A stretch of 64,000 nt of DNA from Hanleya hanleyi (taxonomy: Eukaryota; Mollusca; Polyplacophora; Lepidopleurida; Hanleyidae): positions 62,001-126,000 of the forward strand of contig JAVTVY010037024.1 in NCBI GenBank assembly GCA_036873755.1. The letters run 5' to 3'. Below are positions 59,409-64,000 of this stretch, in pieces (the first letter of the stretch is position 1; each line of letters begins with the position of its first letter). The notes beneath the pieces are model-generated. The model was not told the origin of the DNA. It did not search any database and worked only from the letters and a program-made list of their open reading frames with translations. A program made the position numbers and the translations under genes.

Positions 59409-59563
59409 ATCATGACACTGTGTTGTTCCCACACTTTGTATCAGCTCGAGTTCTCGGAGTCTGATCGCCGTATCGACCGAGACCGCAGGTCGAGGTCGAT
59501 GCGGCGATCAGACTCCGAGAACGAGAGCTGATACAAAGTGTGGGAACAACACAGTGTCATGAT
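59409..59563. repeat. 155-bp near-perfect palindrome (D4 copy 1)
   Basis: The left arm ATCATGACACTGTGTTGTTC, CCACACTTTGTATCAGCTC and TTCTCGGAGTCTGATCGCCG has its reverse complement at 59495-59563. The loop of about 25 bp contains GACCGAGACCGCAGGTCGAG. The arms are about 65 bp with one or two mismatches. It could extrude as a hairpin or cruciform, or be a small foldback MITE. The open frame through its paralogue (61875-62066) is spurious. Confidence 0.85.
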
Positions 59564-60326
59564 GATATATTTATCATATACCGAACTCTTAGGATGTTTT
59601 TATTCACCTAATAGGGCGTTTGAATTCCGAACTATGTGTTATGACGCGCATTGATTGTGTACGTGACGTGGTAAGGCTAATTTGACCTAATTGAATAAAT
59701 CCGCGCACGCGGCACTGGGTCAAAAATAAACTCGCTCGATGGAACAAACTAGGTCAGGATAGAGAAAGAGAGAAGAAAGACAGTCAGGTTGGAATACCTC
59801 CCGTAATATTTGACATCGAGGAATGCAGAAATGGTGAACTTGAAACGTACATATATACTGTTTGATGTGTTGTTCAACAAACTGTCATTCGAACTGCGAA
59901 ACACGATGGATCGATGCAGGCGTACTTAAATTCTCCAACTGAGAAATTCAAACAATGATTCAAACAAACAACGCGGTTCCGACAGTGTCACAGACGATTC
60001 TTGATTCAGGAATTACATTTTACAGTCAGTTGGTCAGTGTTAAAGGTACGTGTATAGATCGACGCATGCCCGATGGCTAAGACGCAGTTGTTGAAATTCA
60101 CGGCAAGGAAAGTTCATCAGTGGTTTGGCGAGACGAAACTTTATGGAGAAACGAAATGGGTGGGATTTACGGTTTGCCCAGAAAACTTACTGTGCCGTGT
60201 TCACGCTGCCAGTTGCATAATGTTCATACGACTGTATTACATCTAAATCGGATCAAAATAATAAATAAAAAATACTAGGCCTACCAGTATTCGCTCATGA
60301 TTGGATTTTACAGTTTCTCTTGGATT

Positions 60327-60848
60327 TAGCTCCGGTGTAGCCTTGTTCCATACTACGTGAGAACAACGCTACGGCTGCAAGCCAGTCACCAGATCGAGTT
60401 GTTGGGAAATTGCCGCACGGGCAATATTTGCCGAACCAATTGACCATAACCAATAAAATAATTCGACTCTATGTCCACTTACCTTTCATAAAAATCCTTG
60501 TTTATGAGTGACCGTCCGTTTTTAACTTGGCAAGAGATCGAAACTCGGACGAGGGGGGGTAAAACTGTCCACATCGCCGCCATCTTTACATCGATAAGTT
60601 TTACATGGACAGTATAACCCCCTCGTCCGAGTTTCGATCTCTTGCCAAGCTAAAAACGGACGGTCCCTCATAAACAAGGATTTTTATGAAAGGTAAGTGG
60701 ACATAGAATCGAATTATTTTATTGGTTATGGTCAATTGGTCTGGCAAATATTGCCCGTACGGCAATTTCCCAACAACTCGATCTGGTGACTGGCTTGCAG
60801 CCGTAGCGTTGTTCTCACGTAGTATGGAACAAGGCTACACCGGAGCTA
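60327..60848. mobile_element. 522-bp foldback element (MULE-like MITE) with 9-bp target duplication
   Basis: The ends TAGCTCCGGTGTAGCC and GGCTACACCGGAGCTA are exact inverted repeats. The arms run about 245 bp each with few mismatches, leaving a short loop (about 60574-60609, around GCCGCCATCTTTACATCG). TCTTGGATT flanks both sides (60318-60326 and 60849-60857), and D4 copy 2 has the empty site with one TCTTGGATT (62758-62766). A 9-bp duplication plus very long terminal inverted repeats fits Mutator-like elements. The family assignment is inference; the insertion itself is certain. No transposase is present. Confidence 0.9.
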
Positions 60849-61849
60849 TCTTGGATTTATCGAAATCAAACATAATTTTTCAAATGACTTTTGATTTGAA
60901 GGGCCTTTTAATAAGAAAACAAGTGATTGAATTGCTGTCTATTTTATAACTGTGGATCAACTGTCTGTCCCTGGAATTCAGATGTTTTCTATAAAGCAGT
61001 AGTCAAGCAGAGCTTGCAGGGGCAATTGCACCGATAATCCATGGCCAGACGGGGAGCGTGCAGTCCCCATCAAGGCGGCCTGAAAATGGAGATTTGCTGC
61101 ATCGGTTATCACTTCACCGAAGACGAACCGGGGGGGGAGGGGGAGGAATATCGGCGTGTTTATTTTCAACGTTAAGAGACTTACAACATATAGACTAAAC
61201 AACATTACGAGCCAGAGTAGCCATGTGTTCGTGCTTTCGTTCAGTTCTTGTCACTGAAAACGTGGTCACGCGGTAGAGCCACAGAGTTTCTTTCGTTCAT
61301 TTGTATTCGCCATCAAGAAATAATTTCAAATACCGGGTAACAGGCCTATATTTGATTTTGAGTCTTGGAATGAAACGGATGTTATCATAATCGACTAGAT
61401 TCTTTTTGTTGAAATTTTTACATCATTCAGCGTTACTATTTAAATTAGTTCTCGGAAGTTGTTGCTCACTATGTGATGAACTTTTCAATGATTTCGTCGC
61501 ACAGTAATCAGTGAGGTACGGCGGATACGGCCCACCGTAATTTAACAAGGCTCAGATTGACGGTCAGGAAGGCCAAAATCAGACTCAGAATAGGTTTAGT
61601 ATATATGCATATATTATCGCAAGTGTAAATCTATTTGTATTGATCTGGAAATACCTTTCAGAACGGATCAGCATGTGTAAAGTTTTCAGTTCTATTATTA
61701 GAACAGAACGGGCTTCATGGGCTTTCTCCGATAGGTTGCCAAGGTCACCAGCGAAAATAGTTCCGGTTACCGAGGAGGGCGATACAGATAGCGACTAGGG
61801 TGATACGGAAACAGAAAACGCGAGTGTGTATCACTATCCTAGCACGCAT

Positions 61850-62036
61850 AGGTATATGATAAATATATATTATCATGACACTGTGTTGCTCCCACACTTT
61901 GTATCAGCTCGAGTTCTCGGAGTCTGATCGCCGTATCGACCGAGACCGCAGGTCGAGGTCGATCAGACTCCGAGAACGAGAGCTGATACAAAGTGTGGGA
62001 ACAACACAGTGTCATGATGATATATTTATCACATAC
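61850..62036. repeat. Palindrome spanning the D4 tandem junction
   Basis: Counterpart of 59409-59563 (core 61872-62018). Here the outer arms extend further, because GGTATATGATAAATATATA on the left pairs with TATATTTATCACATACC on the right. The left extension comes from the end of copy 1, so the junction lies inside the palindrome arm. The loop has lost about 8 bp compared with copy 1. Confidence 0.8.
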
Positions 62037-63772
62037 CGAACTCTTAGGATGTTTTTATTCACCTAATAGGGCGTTTGAATTCCGAACTATGTGTTATGAC
62101 GTGCATTGAATGTGTACGTGACGTGGTAAGGCTAATTTGACCTAATTGAATAAATCCGCGCACGCGGCACTGGGTCAAAAATAAACTCGCGCGATGGAAC
62201 AAACTAGGTCAGGATAGAGAAAGAGAGAAGAAAGACAGAGTCAGGTTGGAATACCTCCCGTAATATTTGACATCGAGGAATGCAGAAATGGTGAACTTGA
62301 AACGTACATATATACTGTTTGATGTGTTGTTCAACAAACTGTCATTCGAACTGCGAAACACGATGGATCGATGTAGGCGTACGGAAATTCAAACAATGAT
62401 TCAAACAAACAACGCGGTTCCGACAGTGTCACAGACGATTCTTGATTCAGGAATCACATTTTACAGTCAGTTGATCAGTGTTAAAAGTACGTGTATAGAT
62501 CGACGCATGCCCGATGGCTAAGAGGCAGTTGTTGAATTCACGGCAAGGAAAGTTCATCAGTGGTTTGGCGAGACGAAACTTTATGGAGAAACGAAATGGG
62601 TGGGATTTACGGTTTGCCCAGAAAACTTACTGTGCCGTGTTCACGCTGCCAGTTGCATAATGTTCATACGACCGTATTACATCTAAATCGGATCAAAAAA
62701 ATAAATAAAAAATACTAGGCCTACCAGTATTCGATCATGATTGGATTTTACAGTTTCTCTTGGATTTATCGAATCAAACATAATTTTTCAAATGACTTTT
62801 GATTTGAAGGGCCTTTGAATAAGAAAACACGTGATTGAATTGCTGTCTATTTTATAACTGTGGATCAACTGTCTGTCCCTGGAATTCAGATGTTTTCTAT
62901 AAAGCAGTAGTCAAGCAGAGCTTGCAGGGGCAATTGCATCGATAATCCATGGCCAGACGGGGAGCGTGCAGTCCCCATCAAGGCGGTCTGAAAATGGAGA
63001 TTTGCTGCATCGGTTCTCACTTCACCGAAGACGAACCGGGGGGGGAGGGGGAGGAATATCGGCGTGTTTATTTTCAACGTTAAGAGACTTACAACATATA
63101 GACTAAACAACATTACGAGCCAGAGTAGCCATGTGTTCGTGCTTTCGTTAGTTCTTGTCACTGAAAACGTGGTCACGCGGTAGAGCCACAGAGTTTGTCT
63201 TTCGTTCATTTGTATTCGCCATCAAGAAATAATTTCAAATATCGGGTAACAGGCCTATGTTTGATTTTGAGTCTTGGAATAAAACGGATGTTATCATAAT
63301 CGACTAGATTCTTTTTGTTGAAATTTTTACATCATTCAGCGTTACTATTCAAATTAGTTCTCGCAAGTTGTTGCTCACTATATGATGAACTTTTCAATGA
63401 TTTCGTCGCACAGTAATCAGTGAGGTACGGCGGATACGGCCCACCGTAAGTTAACAAGGCTCAGATTGACGGTCAGGAAGGCCAAAATCAGACTCAGAAT
63501 AGGTTTAGTATATATGCATATATTATCGCAAGTGTAAATCTATTTGTATTGATCTGGAAATACCCTTCAGAACGGATCAGCATGTGTAAAGTTTTCAGTT
63601 CTATTATTAGAACAGAACGGGCTTCACGGGCTTTCTCCGATAGGTTACCAAGGTCACCAGCGAAAATAGTTTCGGTTACCGAGGAGGGCGATACAGATAG
63701 CGACTAGGGTGATATGGAAACAGAAAACGCGAGTGTGTATCACTATCCTAGCACGCATAGGTATATGATAAA
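61862..63772 (+). repeat. Duplication D4, copy 2
   Basis: Second direct copy of 59399-61863 without the foldback element. Both copies end with GCACGCATAGGTATATGATA; at the end of copy 1 this sequence runs straight into the palindrome of copy 2. Confidence 0.9.
62288..62521 (+). other. Possible short coding exon in D4 copy 2 (unidentified)
   Basis: From the ATG at 62288 the frame reads MVNLKRTYILFDVLFNKLSF, then ELRNTMDRCRRTEIQTMI and TVSQTILDSGITFYSQLIS. In D4 copy 1 (59831 on) the same start is kept, but about 18 extra bases introduce a stop near 59927. Copy 1 has a donor-like AAAGGTACGTG after FYSQLVSV, which copy 2 has as AAAAGTACGTG. No family is recognised. It could be a real first exon with one broken duplicate, or chance. 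Confidence 0.25.
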
Positions 63773-64000
63773 ATTGGTTACCAGTACCAATGTAACACAC
63801 TGGCTTTGTTGTTTCACACGAGTTATTCTTTTTATTGAATAATCATTTTGCAGCACGATTTCTATGTGCTCAGGTGCTCTTGAGAAAGATCAACCGGTTA
63901 GAAAATTACTTTTCAACCGGTTTATTTGACTTAGAACATCCACCTACACCAGCCTAAACGTGCTTCAGGAGAAATACATGCATTAGAATATCCAGCACAT
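63773..64000. other. Unique tail of the window
   Basis: After D4 copy 2 the sequence changes to TTGGTTACCAGTACCAATGT and beyond. It contains AACCGGTT-type words near 63892 and 63918 but no recognisable gene. Confidence 0.4.

Larger units (their letters stand above)
59399..61863 (+). repeat. Duplication D4, copy 1
   Basis: Colinear with 61862-63772 in direct orientation, with few differences. This copy additionally holds the foldback element (60327-60848) and about 18 extra bases near 59932. It begins with the palindrome at 59409-59563. Confidence 0.9.

Noticed and set aside
60722..60949. 75-codon frame
   Set aside because: Most of it lies within the inverted arm of the foldback element.
62886..63209. 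107-codon minus-strand frame with a hydrophobic N-terminus, partly kept at 60978-61205
   Set aside because: Its N-terminal part is frameshifted between D4 copies and no domain is recognised; duplication explains the similarity.

Overview
This is a stretch of animal nuclear genome, not bacterial or viral. It is AT-rich and intron-bearing, and nearly all of it is repeats: non-LTR retrotransposons, MITEs, a satellite array and several multi-kilobase duplications. The repeat content (I-like and CR1/Jockey-like LINEs, TTAA-flanked MITEs, degenerate CGCAACTTCGCA repeats) would fit a marine invertebrate such as a mollusc or another lophotrochozoan. That placement is inference; nothing here fixes the species.

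Layout. 1-2810: 5'-truncated LINE with RNase H. 2811-6823: duplicated block D1, copy A. 6824-11100: sequence with no gene recognised. 11164-14084 and 14562-17491: direct duplication D2, its breakpoint inside a 20-bp minisatellite. 18248-24605: block D3 copy A, which carries exon 1 of a transporter gene. 25381-31852: D1 copy B, split by a second RNase H LINE at 25567-28014. 33498-36923: exons 2 and 3 of the transporter. 38075-38202: TA-flanked MITE. 41265-46040: 38-bp satellite array interrupted by a LINE 3' fragment and an unrelated block. 46932-49112: MITEs. 49112-59358: D3 copy B, split by a 4.8-kb LINE that itself holds a nested antisense LINE. 59399-63772: direct duplication D4 with palindromes; copy 1 holds a 522-bp foldback element absent from copy 2.

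The only host gene I can defend is a major facilitator superfamily transporter of the nodulin-like (NFD4-like) type on the + strand. Its three exons (23849-23990, 33498-33704, 35921-36923) join in matching phase. Exon 3 has a one-base frameshift in a T6 run, and exon 1 has a second, orphan copy in D3 copy B (53698-53839).

The main value of the window is that paralogous copies serve as filled and empty sites for each other, so several insertions have sequence-level proof: a LINE in D1-B, a 1.02-kb insert in D3-A, a LINE in D3-B, and a foldback element in D4 copy 1 with a 9-bp target duplication. I saw no convincing tRNA, rRNA, CRISPR array or novel multi-gene system.
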